A stretch of DNA of 57,380 bases from Chitinophagaceae bacterium (GCA_014379965.1 JACMKU010000199.1:1-57380), one strand, 5' to 3'. Positions 7,289 to 17,127 are shown, numbered from the stretch's first letter. The notes: generated by a model not told the origin, from the letters alone. Numbers and translations: made by a program.

Positions 7289-8920
7289 CTATTTTTCGTT
7301 CATGAAAGGATACCTATAATCGACCGGGGGATTGAAAGTCTCTTTTATTGTTCTGGCACTAAGCCAACGATAGAGATTGAGGATGCTTCCTGCCTTGTCG
7401 TTAGTGCCGCTTCCCCGCGCGCCACCGAATGGCTGTTGGCCTACAACCGCGCCTGTGGGCTTATCATTAATGTAGAAATTGCCGGCTGCATTTCTTAATT
7501 TCCTTGTGGCGAGGTCTACGGCTTCACGATCCTGAGCGATCACCGAGCCCGTAAGTGCATAGGGTGAAGTACTATCAACGAGGTCGAGGGCCTTCTCGAA
7601 ACCATTGGCCGGATACACATAAACGGTCAGCACGGGTCCGAATATTTCTTCGCACATAGTGACAAACTTCGGGTTCTTAGCCTCAATGACTGTCGGTTGA
7701 ACGAAGTATCCATCCTTCTTATCACACTTACCTCCTACCCATATCTCCGCCTTGGGATCTTTCTTTGCAAGATCCAGGTAGCGTTTAATATTCTCGAAGC
7801 TTTTTTCGTCTATCACCGCGTTGACGAAATTGGAAAAGTTTTCGACCGTTCCCATACTGAAACTCTTTACTCCTGCAATCAATTTCTTCTTTACCTCCTC
7901 GGCAATATTAGAAGGAAGATACGCTCGCGAGGCAGCGGAACATTTCTGTCCCTGGAATTCAAAGGCGCCTCTAAGTAATGCAGTCGCCACCACATCGGGA
8001 TCGGCACTCTTGTGTGCAATCACGAAATCTTTGCCACCTGTCTCACCTACAATTCTCGGATACGATCTATACATCGACATGTTCTTCCCTATAGTCTCCC
8101 ACATCGTATTGAACACGCCGGTCGACCCTGTAAAATGGACTCCGGCAAAATCGCGATGATTGAAGCAAACTTTTCCTATCGTTGGGCCATCGACATAAAT
8201 AAGGTTGATAACGCCATCGGGCAGTCCGGCCTCTTTCATGATCTGCATGAACATTTGTGCAGAATATATCTGTGTATTGGCCGGTTTCCATACTACCACG
8301 TTCCCACACATCGCCGCCGAAGTTGGTAGATTACCGCCGATCGCAGTGAAGTTAAATGGTGTCACTGCCAATACGAAACCCTCGAGCGGTCGATATTCCA
8401 TACGATTATGCATACCAGGACTACTTATAGGCTGTTGCTTATAAATTTCAGACAGGAAGTGTACATTAAACCGGAGGAAATCGATAAGCTCACATGCAGC
8501 ATCGATCTCAGCCTGGAAAGCATTCTTACTTTGTCCAAGCATCGTTGTGCCATTCATGTAAGGCCTGTACTTCGTCGCGATAAGATCGGCCGCGCGAAGA
8601 AAAATATTTGCACGGTTTTCCCAACTCATCTCTGACCAACCCGTCTGCGCCTCGAGAGCGGCAGCAATCGCCTGCTCAACATGCTTCTGCTCGCCGGCAT
8701 GGAAGTAACCAAGCGTATGAGCAATCTCATGTGGCGGATGAATTGCTGTCTTCTTATTCGTCCTGACTTCCTTACCCCCGATGTACATCGGGATATCCAT
8801 TTCCTTTTTCTTCAATTCTTGTAAAACCTCTTTCAGTCTTTTTTTCTCCGGCGATCCGGGAGCATAACTGAGAACAGGCTCGTTGACGGGCATCGGGTAA
8901 GAGAAGGTTCCTAGGCTCAT
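7289..8920 (-). CDS. pruA: L-glutamate gamma-semialdehyde dehydrogenase (1-pyrroline-5-carboxylate dehydrogenase)
   Basis: NAD-dependent aldehyde dehydrogenase that oxidises glutamate semialdehyde to glutamate, the last step of both proline and ornithine catabolism. It is 543 aa. The general base is Glu293 in VGETGGKDF, the catalytic Cys327 is in FQGQKCSAAS, and the cofactor region HFTGSTGVF is at 262-270. The long form with N-terminal extension (VNEPVLSYAPGSPEK) matches the stand-alone P5C dehydrogenase subfamily of Bacteroidota and eukaryotes rather than PutA. No proline dehydrogenase is adjacent, but rocD at 2151 makes the same substrate. Confidence 0.95.
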   Translation of the reverse strand: MSLGTFSYPMPVNEPVLSYAPGSPEKKRLKEVLQELKKKEMDIPMYIGGKEVRTNKKTAIHPPHEIAHTLGYFHAGEQKHVEQAIAAALEAQTGWSEMSWENRANIFLRAADLIATKYRPYMNGTTMLGQSKNAFQAEIDAACELIDFLRFNVHFLSEIYKQQPISSPGMHNRMEYRPLEGFVLAVTPFNFTAIGGNLPTSAAMCGNVVVWKPANTQIYSAQMFMQIMKEAGLPDGVINLIYVDGPTIGKVCFNHRDFAGVHFTGSTGVFNTMWETIGKNMSMYRSYPRIVGETGGKDFVIAHKSADPDVVATALLRGAFEFQGQKCSAASRAYLPSNIAEEVKKKLIAGVKSFSMGTVENFSNFVNAVIDEKSFENIKRYLDLAKKDPKAEIWVGGKCDKKDGYFVQPTVIEAKNPKFVTMCEEIFGPVLTVYVYPANGFEKALDLVDSTSPYALTGSVIAQDREAVDLATRKLRNAAGNFYINDKPTGAVVGQQPFGGARGSGTNDKAGSILNLYRWLSARTIKETFNPPVDYRYPFMNEK

Positions 8921-9026
8921 GCAAATGATGTTTAATTATTTCGCTTCCGGAGGAAGCACATTATGAAATCAAAATTGATCGTTCATACAACTAATACACT
9001 CAACACGAAAGCAATGCTCATGAAAA

Positions 9027-10119
9027 TCAGCTCTCCGTTTCCTTCTCGCTCATTAAGTATGCCTTAATGAAACCATCGAGGTCGCCATCCATTACAGGCT
9101 GCACATTACCGGTTTCGAAATCTGTCCTATGATCCTTGATCATCTTGTAAGGATGGAAAACATACGAGCGTATCTGGCTTCCCCACTCTATCTTCTTTTT
9201 TGTACTGTTGACGGCATCTTTTAATTCATTGCGTTTGCGTAGCTCCAATTCAAACAGTCGGCTACGTAACATTTCCATTGCCCGTTCCCGATTGCCGAGC
9301 TGTGACCGATCCTGCTGGCATACTACGACAATTCCTGTCGGCAAATGGGTCAACTGAACTTTCGTCTCTACCTTATTCACGTTCTGCCCACCTGCACCCC
9401 CGCTGCGTGAGGTCTCCATCTTTACATCGGCTTCCTTTATTTCAATATGAATGGTGTCGTCGACGAGCGGGTATACAAATATGGAGGAAAAAGAAGTGTG
9501 CCTTCTCGCATTACTATCGAAAGGTGAGATTCTGACAAGGCGGTGAACGCCGCTTTCGGCCTTCAGGAAACCATAGGCGAACGGCCCATCGAATTGCAGG
9601 GTAGCTGCCTTGATCCCAGCTCCGTCGCCCCATACCCAGTCGAGTTCGGTAACCTTCCAACCCTGCTTTTCTCCATACATGCGGTACATGCGTGCAAGCA
9701 TTTCAGCCCAGTCCTGGCTCTCTGTACCACCTGCGCCGGAGTTTATTTGCAAGACGGCAGGAAGTTCGTCCTCAGGCTCATTCAATGTTGCTTTGAACTC
9801 TGCCTCATCGACCAAAACAAGGGCTTTATCGAACGCTGCCTTCGTTTCATCCTCGGTAGCATCACCGGACTTCCAGAAATCATAGAGCACGGCAAAATCT
9901 TCTGCGGCGGTGTTAACCGCCTCATACAGATTCACCCAATACTCATTCAACTTGATGTTCTTGAGAATCTCGGTGGCCCTTTTATTATCGTCCCAGAAGC
10001 CAGGGCTCAGTGAAAGTTGTTTGTCTTCGGCTATCTTCTGCTGTCGGTTAGCGACGTCAAAGAAACCTCCTTATCCCGGCAATGCGGGACCGCATATCCT
10101 GTAATTTTTCCTGTGTCAT
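9027..10119 (-). CDS. prfB: Peptide chain release factor 2 with programmed +1 frameshift
   Basis: The gene starts at the ATG at 10119 and reads 20 codons (MTQEKLQDM...RRFL) to an in-frame TGA at 10057-10059. A +1 slip on CTT-TGA-C then joins it to the long frame (DVANRQQK...), giving about 363 aa, the normal RF2 length. The slip site has an AGGAGG Shine-Dalgarno-like stimulator three bases before CTT, as in E. coli. The long frame holds the stop-recognition SPF (about residues 198-200) and the catalytic GGQ (about 243-245). RF2 decodes UGA and UAA, so the frameshift is autoregulatory: low RF2 favours slippage. Confidence 0.96.
10056..10071 (-). promoter_or_regulatory. prfB +1 programmed frameshift site
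   Basis: The minus-strand sequence AGGAGGTTTCTTTGAC contains an internal Shine-Dalgarno-like AGGAGG, a 3-nt spacer, the slippery CTT, and the TGA stop followed by C. Spacing is identical to the well-studied E. coli prfB site. Confidence 0.95.
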
Positions 10120-10124
10120 GGGCG

Positions 10125-10132
10125 CAAAGGTA
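10125..10132 (-). promoter_or_regulatory. -7 promoter box of prfB
   Basis: TACCTTTG on the minus strand sits 5 bp before the ATG, so the transcript would begin at or next to the start codon (near-leaderless). No clear -33 TTTG is seen. Confidence 0.5.
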
Positions 10133-10242
10133 AGTGAAACCGGGGAAGTGGTCGGGGAAGATGGATAAGGCGTCGCTAGTAAGAATTAACCACCCACATA
10201 ATTTTCACATTTCGACTGAAAATTGTTCGGTAACTTTTGTTA

Positions 10243-11052
10243 GTGAAAAAGGGAATCGCCATAGCCGGAATGTTTTGCCTTACCGGCTTGTCCGCCTCAA
10301 CTCAAAACCTGAGCGGATTCTGGAAAGGTTCCTTCAACATGCAGGGTTGCTTCCCAAATAACAATATAGAACTGCAGGTCACAATGAAAGGCGATTCCGC
10401 CGGAGGAGATTCCTACCATTACCAGGATATCGATAATTACGTGAAGAAGAAATTTCGCGGCCGGTATAATCCTGAACAGAAGAAATTGTTCATCAACGAA
10501 GGCATAGTTACTACCTACCACATCCCAAGGCGTTGCGTGATCTGTGTAAAGGAGTTTCAACTTGTCTACAGTCGCGAAGGCGATATCGAAATATTGAAAG
10601 GACAGTGGGGCGGAAACGTATTAAATACGAATGCAGATTGCGGTATTGGAAGCATTAAACTCACGAGAGTCAAGGAGTCTGCATTCAAAGAGATACCGGA
10701 GATAAAAGTTGACACAGGAACCATTCGCCTGGACTTCTATGATAACGCTGAAATCGATGGCGATTCAATCACGATAAAGGTTAACAATAAAGTTGTCCTA
10801 ACTCACCAGCGACTCGGCGCTAAGCCAATCACTACATATATCCGCGTCGATGCGGGCAATACATTTCATGAAGTCGAAATGATCGGGGAAAACCTGGGAA
10901 GCATTCCACCCAACACTGCATTATTGATCATCACCGCTGGCACGAAGCATTATAAACTCTTTCTAAATTCCACTGAAACGAAGAGTGCGAAAGTTCGCTT
11001 TCTTTTTGAAACAGAGGCGTCGGCGGGGCCGCCGGTGAAGACGTTCCTTTAG
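10243..11052 (+). CDS. Secreted protein of unknown function
   Basis: About 270 aa with a signal peptide (KKGIAIAGMFCLTGLSAS) followed by NLSGFWKGSFNMQG, an opening seen in secreted lipocalin-like or small beta proteins of Chitinophagaceae. Two parts are visible: an N-terminal cysteine-containing beta region to about residue 145 (CVICVKEFQLVYSREGD) and a C-terminal beta region (IRLDFYDNAEIDGDSI, VVLTHQRLG). The start is GTG at 10243 or TTG at 10237; there is no ATG before residue 11. No function is recognised. The last codons (KTFL) run straight into a GTTTAACG-type repeat. Confidence 0.75.
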   Translation: MKKGIAIAGMFCLTGLSASTQNLSGFWKGSFNMQGCFPNNNIELQVTMKGDSAGGDSYHYQDIDNYVKKKFRGRYNPEQKKLFINEGIVTTYHIPRRCVICVKEFQLVYSREGDIEILKGQWGGNVLNTNADCGIGSIKLTRVKESAFKEIPEIKVDTGTIRLDFYDNAEIDGDSITIKVNNKVVLTHQRLGAKPITTYIRVDAGNTFHEVEMIGENLGSIPPNTALLIITAGTKHYKLFLNSTETKSAKVRFLFETEASAGPPVKTFL

Positions 11053-11091
11053 GAACGTTTAGTGTTTAAGGTTTAACGTTCTTTAATTCGA
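11053..11091. repeat. Single left arm of the GTTTAACG word array (copy A7)
   Basis: It follows the stop of the secreted protein directly: GGAACGTTTAGTG, then TTTAAGGTTTAACG, closing with the inner element TTCTTTAATTCGA (11079-11091). No right arm was found before the convergent gene ending at 11232, so this is a half-site or decayed copy. Confidence 0.7.
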
Positions 11092-11231
11092 TCAGCTCTC
11101 CCAGTTCAACTTACATCAGTTGGATAGATTTACTTTGCTTTATTTTTCACTTCTGTACGTAATGCTGGAAAAGAAAAAGTCTATCCTTAGGTAGTTAAGC
11201 AGAATACTCTTCATTAGTATCTTCTGAAAAT

Positions 11232-12320
11232 CTAGTCGGGGAATAAGGTCTTATCTATATTCGGAATGATGCGAAGAGCGTTTTTGTAATAAATTTTCTT
11301 CAAAATATTATCCGGTAGCCCCATTCCATACATCGCCCAGAAGGCGTGATATTTCTTATGGTACGGAAAATATTCGTCCTCTGTTTCCAATACCCTGAAG
11401 TAGGTTTGGTATTCATCCGGTACCCAACTATCTTTTCCGAATAGGATTCGATCCTGGTACCTGGTGAAAAATTGTTTTGCTGACTTTGGCTGCCGCCCAA
11501 GTTCCGCAATTACGGCGCCGAATTCAACGACAACATTCGGCATGGCGTCGAGCAGTTGGCTGAGCTTATTAAGATCGTTTGGATACCAACCAAAGTGAGC
11601 TGCTATGAATGTGGTGGTGGGATGTTTCTTAAACATGCGATGCTGTTCGGCGATCAATGTATCCCATGGTGCAGGGTTGCCATCACCCCTCTTTCGATTT
11701 GGATTAATGGCGAGTTCGAGCCATCGTTCATTCTTATCATCGGTGGGCGACCAGAAAGGCTTTGGATCGGCAGTATGAATAAGCACAGGAATTTTTAATT
11801 CCCCCGCCTTTTTCCAGATGCCGTCGAGGCGGGGGTCGTCGACAGTCACTCGTCGACCGGTGTTATCATTAATGGAGAAACCAAGACTCTTATAAATTTT
11901 TAGACCGTTGGCACCTTGCCTGACATCTTCTTCCAACTGCCGAATTGCTTTAACCTCCCAACCTTCCTGGCCAATTCCTTTAAAATCAACATTCGCGAAA
12001 ATGATAAACCTACTGGCGTAATTACCTTTCACATTCGCCACGGATCTTTTCAAAGTCTCACCACTTTGGCCACTAAGGTTGACCATTACTTTCATGTTGA
12101 GCCTGTCCATGTCACGAACCAGATTTCCCAAATCCATGTCGGGCATATTGAACTGGTGATTATGCACATCGATAAAGGGGAACTTGGCCTTGGTGGTTTT
12201 ATGTTCCGGGACGACCAGTGTCGAAGGAGGATTGTATTTCTCGAAATCCATCTTATCAGCAGTCTGAGCATATCCTGCGAACGAGGTGATGGCAAGAAGA
12301 GGGAATAAATATTTTCTCAT
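11232..12320 (-). CDS. Secreted amidohydrolase-family protein
   Basis: A 362-aa TIM-barrel metal hydrolase with a signal peptide (MRKYLFPLLAITSFAGYAQ). The metal-binding motif FIDVHNHQ (His53, His55) opens the barrel, later ligand candidates are LIHTADP and FIAAHFGWYPND, and GKDSWVPDEYQ carries a C-terminal Asp. It resembles the amidohydrolase_2 (ACMSD-like) group. Export suggests a periplasmic substrate. The next gene upstream (12461) is a Dabb protein on the same strand, 140 bp away. The substrate is unknown. Confidence 0.85.
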   Translation of the reverse strand: MRKYLFPLLAITSFAGYAQTADKMDFEKYNPPSTLVVPEHKTTKAKFPFIDVHNHQFNMPDMDLGNLVRDMDRLNMKVMVNLSGQSGETLKRSVANVKGNYASRFIIFANVDFKGIGQEGWEVKAIRQLEEDVRQGANGLKIYKSLGFSINDNTGRRVTVDDPRLDGIWKKAGELKIPVLIHTADPKPFWSPTDDKNERWLELAINPNRKRGDGNPAPWDTLIAEQHRMFKKHPTTTFIAAHFGWYPNDLNKLSQLLDAMPNVVVEFGAVIAELGRQPKSAKQFFTRYQDRILFGKDSWVPDEYQTYFRVLETEDEYFPYHKKYHAFWAMYGMGLPDNILKKIYYKNALRIIPNIDKTLFPD

Positions 12321-12460
12321 CTATAAATAAAAATTAGCGCTCAAGGTAGGGTAAAACCCGGATGGCGAACGATCCGTCTATAAAGTTTTTACCACCTCAG
12401 TATGGAATTCATTTTTTCTTAACAGGTAGTCTGACGTTCGTGCCATTCGCGCCATGCTTT

Positions 12461-12859
12461 TTAAGCATCGATGGAATCGTATACGGTTACTTTATTCCAT
12501 AGACCCGAGCATTCCTTGACGAAATCAAGGTGAATGGGATCCGTCTGGTAACTATCCTGATTGGCCTTATTATCGAACAATGCTAACCACGAGATGGCAT
12601 AGGAACGATCGATTACTTCGCGATTGGTATCGGCGGGTTTCCCAATGTGAAATTGCCTTATCGTTTTTACTTTACTCAACTTCTCCAGGCCTTCTTTCAA
12701 TTTCGCCATGTCGGTCTTGCTGTCTGGATTTTTCAACCAGAAATATACATGGTGTACAAAGATATTTTTCATCTGATTATTTGTTTCAGACTGGTTCAGC
12801 AGCAGCGCTGCTGCTGAAGCGGCCGAGGCGGTGAGGAATGTTCGTCTTGTTGAGGCCAT
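12461..12859 (-). CDS. Dabb (stress-responsive alpha/beta barrel) domain protein with Tat-like signal
   Basis: 132 aa. The N-terminus MASTRRTFLTASAASAAAL has a twin-arginine-like RRTFL signal. The mature part carries a Dabb domain: FVHHVYFWLKNPDSK, KLSKVKTIRQFHIGKPA, YAISWLALFDNKANQDSYQ, HLDFVKECSGLW. Dabb proteins form dimeric ferredoxin-like barrels; most are of unknown function. It sits upstream of the amidohydrolase on the same strand, so the pair may be one transcript. Confidence 0.85.
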   Translation of the reverse strand: MASTRRTFLTASAASAAALLLNQSETNNQMKNIFVHHVYFWLKNPDSKTDMAKLKEGLEKLSKVKTIRQFHIGKPADTNREVIDRSYAISWLALFDNKANQDSYQTDPIHLDFVKECSGLWNKVTVYDSIDA

Positions 12860-12879
12860 AGTTTGGGGTTGATTTTAAG

Positions 12880-12951
12880 CGTTCGAAAGTTTTAAAGGTT
12901 TAACAGTTTGAAAGTTTAAGAGTTTAAGAGTTTAAGAGTTCTTCAAATTGG
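12880..12951. repeat. GTTTAAGAG word array, left-arm form (copy A8)
   Basis: Iterated AAGTTTTAAAGGTTTAACAG and AGTTTAAGAGTTTAAG units end in GTTCTTCAAATTGG (12938-12951), a variant of the inner element found in other copies. The opposite side of the same gap uses the unrelated CCTCCTGCC vocabulary. Confidence 0.75.
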
Positions 12952-13017
12952 ATTCGCATTTAAGTAGCTAAAACGGTTAATAACAGTTTGCCACCAGGCT
13001 ACCGATTCCCGATTCCC

Positions 13018-13082
13018 AACTACTGCCTCCCGCCTCCTGCCTCCTGCCTCCTGCCTCCCGCCTCCTGCCTCCCGTCTCCCAT
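13018..13082. repeat. CCTCCTGCCTCCCG word array overlapping a CDS end
   Basis: Seven or so tandem CCTCCTGCCTCC/CCGCCTCC units. They form the last roughly 19 codons and the stop of the metallo-hydrolase gene at 13020, read on the minus strand as GGAGGCAGGAGG. Confidence 0.85.
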
Positions 13083-14126
13083 TTCCCACCATCTTTTTTC
13101 CGGATACACCTCCCCAATAATCACGGGCTCTCCGATCATCGGCGTCGTCACTTTCACTTTCAATTCTGTGGCTTTCTGCAGGATTCTGCGGGGTGGCTCA
13201 TCCCAGGAATGAAAGGCCAGCGCAAATTTACCCCAGTGGACTGGCATTAACACCTCGGCGCGCAAGTCGATGGCAGCTTGTACCGTCTCCTCAGGCATCA
13301 TGTGGATATCTGGCCAGTCCGCATTGTATTGCCCGGACTCCAGTAAGGCAATATCAAATGGCCCATGGGATTGACCGATCTCCTTGAAATGTGTGCCGTA
13401 CCCGCTGTCACTTCCTACGAAAATGCGATTACTCCTGGTAGATAGGACAAATGACGACCAAAGTGTTTTGTTGCGAACAAGACCCCGGCCTGAAAAATGC
13501 CGGGATGTTGTGGCGATCACCCTTATTTCTTCACTTGTTTCCGTTCCCTTAACGTGAGCCTCCTCCCCCCAGTCCATTTCGGTGATGATTTGTGCTTCGA
13601 CGCCCCAGTAACGAAGGTGAGAACCTACTCCTAATGAGGTGAATATGTTCTTTACTTTAGATTTCAATCCAAGTATTGTTGAATAATCCAGGTGATCGTA
13701 ATGATCATGCGTGATAATCAGAAGATCGATCTCCGGCAACTCGTCTTCGGAAAATATATCTGATCCCGCGAAACTCTTTCCGGTAAATGAGAACGGTGAG
13801 GCATACCCACTCAAAACCGGATCCACTAAAATATTTCTTCCCCCTAGTCTAATGAAAAATGAGGAATGGCCCAGCCAAATAATTACCGGTTGAGTCGAAT
13901 GAATGGTGGAAAGGTTGGTTTTAATAGAGGGTAGACGCGCATGCGGAGAAGTATTCTTCGGCTTATTGAAAAACTTCCACGTCATATTTATATACGAAGC
14001 CTTTTCAACAATCATTCGCGTCATGAAAAGATTTTTGAAGGTACCGTTATAATAGTTTGCCGAATTCAGGAATCTGCGTTGCTCTTTTTCTGTAGGATTA
14101 CGCCCGAAGGATTTAAAAATCGCCAT
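13020..14126 (-). CDS. MBL-fold metallo-hydrolase (NAPE-PLD / UlaG-like)
   Basis: A 368-aa metallo-beta-lactamase-fold protein. The dinuclear metal motif THDHYDHLD gives His140, His142, Asp144 and His145; further ligand regions are SRHFSGRG, VGSDSGYGTHF and MPVHWGKFALAFHSWDEPP. The N-terminal basic/aromatic stretch and the VIIWLGHSSFFIRLGGRNILVDP core match the NAPE-hydrolysing phospholipase D-like group; the real substrate is unknown. The last 18-19 residues (GRQEAGGRRQEAGGGRQ) are encoded by the intergenic repeat, so the natural C-terminus is probably near PEKRWWEM. Confidence 0.87.
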   Translation of the reverse strand: MAIFKSFGRNPTEKEQRRFLNSANYYNGTFKNLFMTRMIVEKASYINMTWKFFNKPKNTSPHARLPSIKTNLSTIHSTQPVIIWLGHSSFFIRLGGRNILVDPVLSGYASPFSFTGKSFAGSDIFSEDELPEIDLLIITHDHYDHLDYSTILGLKSKVKNIFTSLGVGSHLRYWGVEAQIITEMDWGEEAHVKGTETSEEIRVIATTSRHFSGRGLVRNKTLWSSFVLSTRSNRIFVGSDSGYGTHFKEIGQSHGPFDIALLESGQYNADWPDIHMMPEETVQAAIDLRAEVLMPVHWGKFALAFHSWDEPPRRILQKATELKVKVTTPMIGEPVIIGEVYPEKRWWEMGDGRQEAGGRRQEAGGGRQ

Positions 14127-14322
14127 TATTTAGCTTTGCAAACATCAATTTACTTATTAACCAGTGATCAAACAATTATATGCATTGTTTTATATATGAC
14201 GTCGTGTTATTAACACACTCTATAGTGTTATTCACGATTCAAAAAATACTCACTAAGTAGTATTTTTTATTCAGGATATTATTACTATCATTGCCTTGGT
14301 TTTTCATAGGATATTGGATTTT

Positions 14323-14353
14323 AAAAACGGGGCTGGATTTTTATCCTGGCCCC
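14323..14353 (-). terminator. Terminator of the amine-oxidase-like gene
   Basis: The imperfect stem GGGGC-TGGAT / ATCC-TGGCCCC (14329-14353) is followed by T-rich sequence on both strands. It is placed 17 bp past the stop of the 14370 gene. Confidence 0.75.
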
Positions 14354-14369
14354 AATTTTTTTTTAATAC

Positions 14370-15644
14370 CTACTTCATCAATTTCGACGCAGTTTGTTTC
14401 CCGCTGGCCAATGCCGCTTCTACAGTACCGGCAGATGCACCCTGGAATATCCCTTCACCCGCAAAAAAGATGGTATCGGCCACGCTGGTATTTAAAAGAT
14501 TCTTCGCTTTTTCAGAGGTGGGGTAATCGTGACTATATGCTCCTTCGGAATAATCCTGCTTTAGCCAATTGAAGATTTTTGACGCCACGAGTTTTTCGCG
14601 TAGAGCGATTATCGGAATCCTGAATATTACCGAGAGGGATTGTAAGGCTGTTTGAAGAATTTCATCATCCGTGCACTTACTGAGAAGCGCGGCACCCGGA
14701 CCTCCTTTCCATCCGGTGAGTAGGCGGGGCGCCTTGCTATTACCAACCCACCAGACGGGCACAGGCTCATCGCTTATTATGAAGCCAGGATTCTCAGCAT
14801 ATCCTTTCCAGAATGGCTCATTAAATTCAAATGCAATCTTGATTGCAGTACCGAATCCTACTTCCTTTGCAGCGGTGACCTGTTCGTCTAGTGGTGGAGT
14901 GATATTAATTGCGCCAGGGCCAATCACCTTTGCGAAAATATTTAGGGGTACGGTAATGATGCATTTTTCGCCAGAGAATTTCTTTCCACTAGTACTGTAT
15001 ACCGTCACATCCTCTTTTTCCCAGTCGATTTGCTGTACGCAATTATCGGTGTAGATATCGCAGCCGTGTTTATGACACTCTTCTTCGAGATACCGGATCA
15101 ACTGGCCATACCCTCCTGTGATGCGATAAATTTCTTCCTCCTCTGCCGACCATTCCTTCCGCAACGCATGGATACTTACTTTGGAGGTGTCTGCAAGGTC
15201 AAAACCTTCCGCGTATGACCTGACTTGTAGTCGGAAGGCCCTATGTGGCTCACCGGGGTAATATTCCTCAAGGAAATCACTAAGCGTGCGATCACGTTTC
15301 TCCTTTTTCATTTGTTTAAGGAGCTTGTACCAACCCGGTATCATCTCCTTCTGAATCTGCCATCCATCCGGACCAACCCGATACATCTGGCCTTGCATCT
15401 TTTCATACCCAATACCTGCTTTCTTGAGTAGCCGAAATGTTTGTGGGAGCTTACCGTGAATAAATTCTGCACCGGACTCGACCAACGTAGAAAATCCAGG
15501 TTCCATCACCGACTGTATCCTCCCTCCTATGCGATCTCGTGCCTCGAGGATGATTACTTTGTACTTTTTTGATAGTTTCTTAGCAGCCATAAGTCCCGCT
15601 GGACCTGCACCTATAATAATGATCGTTCTTACCTTTCCTTTCAT
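14370..15644 (-). CDS. FAD-dependent flavin monoamine oxidase-family oxidoreductase
   Basis: The frame is open from 15779, but the dinucleotide fold begins at MKGKVRTIIIIGAGPAGLMA, so the ATG at 15644 is the likely start (424 aa). Motifs are GAGPAGLMAAKKL (FAD ADP loop), EARDRIGGRIQS, GAEFIHG, and the C-terminal FFAGEGIFQGASAGTVEAAL, which binds the FAD isoalloxazine end. It is amine-oxidase family (MAO/LSD-like), cytosolic with no signal, and the substrate is unresolved. It is divergent from the MFS transporter. Confidence 0.88.
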   Translation of the reverse strand: MKGKVRTIIIIGAGPAGLMAAKKLSKKYKVIILEARDRIGGRIQSVMEPGFSTLVESGAEFIHGKLPQTFRLLKKAGIGYEKMQGQMYRVGPDGWQIQKEMIPGWYKLLKQMKKEKRDRTLSDFLEEYYPGEPHRAFRLQVRSYAEGFDLADTSKVSIHALRKEWSAEEEEIYRITGGYGQLIRYLEEECHKHGCDIYTDNCVQQIDWEKEDVTVYSTSGKKFSGEKCIITVPLNIFAKVIGPGAINITPPLDEQVTAAKEVGFGTAIKIAFEFNEPFWKGYAENPGFIISDEPVPVWWVGNSKAPRLLTGWKGGPGAALLSKCTDDEILQTALQSLSVIFRIPIIALREKLVASKIFNWLKQDYSEGAYSHDYPTSEKAKNLLNTSVADTIFFAGEGIFQGASAGTVEAALASGKQTASKLMK

Positions 15645-15900
15645 GTTTTTATGTATAGTTAATCGGGTATTTCCGTGTCCGAGGAATCCGGGTATCCTAC
15701 TGAGTCCTTCCCAGGTATAGAAACAATTGCGCCATTTGCTTTCGAAGGGTAAAAACACAGGTTTTTTGATTTCGGGCACCTCGGTTGAGGAAAAAAATGG
15801 TCACCACATTGAAGTCGGCAACCTGGGCTTAGGCTCCAATCACCTTTTTTAGGCGAGCGGTAAGCAAGCTAACTCGCTAACTAATACCTTTACCGACTTT

Positions 15901-17127
15901 ATGCTAACCACTACCGTAAAGACCTACCGCAATGCCTATTCAGGTCTGTCACGGTCCACCTGGCTACTGTCTCTCGTAATGCTGATCAACAGAAGTGGTA
16001 CCATGGTGGTACCGTTCATGACCCTCTATTTAACGAGTCCGAAGATGGGCTACTCAGTTGGACAAGCGGGAGTAGTCTTCGGGTTATTCGGTCTTGGCGC
16101 ATTCAGTGGAGCGTTCTTTGGCGGGAAGTTGACGGATAAGATAGGGTTTTACCCCGTACAACTGATAACACTGATTGGCGGAGGGATTCTGTTTATGATA
16201 CTGGGGCAAATGCAGAGCTATCCCTGGATCTGCGCGATCACATTTCTTCTCAGCTTCGTCAATGAAGCTTTTCGACCTGCAAACTCAACGGCCATTGCTT
16301 TCTATAGCAAGGAAGAAAATCGTACGCGTTCGTACGCACTTAACCGGCTTGCAATAAATCTAGGATGGGCTTTAGGTAGCGGCCTGGGAGGGTTATTGGC
16401 AAAACACAGTTATGAATTATTATTCTGGGTAGATGGTGTCACAAACATCGTAGCAGCGATGCTAATGTGGTCATTCCTTAAACCTGTTGATTACAAGCCG
16501 CCGAAGAAGAAAGAATTTGAGGCAACACCCCTTACCTCGGCATATAATGATAAGACCTACATGGTGTTCATCATTATTACAACGCTGTTTGCCAGTTGCT
16601 TCTTTCAGATCTTTACAAACCTTCCGGTATTCTTCAAGAAAGAATTACACTTCTCCGAGCCATACATTGGGTTGCTTATGGCCTCAAACGGCATTATCAT
16701 TGCGTTGGTAGAAATGGTACTAATTTATAAACTGGAGGGAAAGCGAAAGAGTATGATCTACATCGCAGCTGGAGTTGCATTAGTAGGAATTTCATTCCTG
16801 ATGCTGAATCTTCCGGGTATGGGAGCATGGCTCGCATTTGCAATGATCATTGCGGTGACATTTGGTGAGATATTCTCGATGCCATTCATGAATACATTCT
16901 GGATTAGCCGAACGCATGCTGGCAATCGGGGTCAGTATGCGGCGCTCTATACGATGGCATGGTCGGCAGCGCAGTGCCTCGGTCCCTTACTTGGTGCACA
17001 ATTAGTAGAGCACTATAGTTTTTATTGGCTATGGTGGGTGGTGGGAAGCTTGGCGTTAGTGGCTTCTTATTCTTTTTGGAGGTTGCATAAGAGAGAGACG
17101 TTTAAGAGTTTAAAGTTTAACGTTTAA
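15901..17127 (+). CDS. MFS transporter
   Basis: 408 aa with about twelve hydrophobic segments and MFS motif A (GGKLTDK, residues 74-80) between helices 2 and 3. The central loop KPVDYKPPKKKEFEA separates the two halves. It is most like drug/proton antiporter-type MFS proteins of Bacteroidota; the substrate is unknown. The final residues TFKSLKFNV and the stop TAA are encoded by the left arm of a GTTTAACG repeat, so the C-terminus has been rewritten by the element. Confidence 0.9.
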   Translation: MLTTTVKTYRNAYSGLSRSTWLLSLVMLINRSGTMVVPFMTLYLTSPKMGYSVGQAGVVFGLFGLGAFSGAFFGGKLTDKIGFYPVQLITLIGGGILFMILGQMQSYPWICAITFLLSFVNEAFRPANSTAIAFYSKEENRTRSYALNRLAINLGWALGSGLGGLLAKHSYELLFWVDGVTNIVAAMLMWSFLKPVDYKPPKKKEFEATPLTSAYNDKTYMVFIIITTLFASCFFQIFTNLPVFFKKELHFSEPYIGLLMASNGIIIALVEMVLIYKLEGKRKSMIYIAAGVALVGISFLMLNLPGMGAWLAFAMIIAVTFGEIFSMPFMNTFWISRTHAGNRGQYAALYTMAWSAAQCLGPLLGAQLVEHYSFYWLWWVVGSLALVASYSFWRLHKRETFKSLKFNV

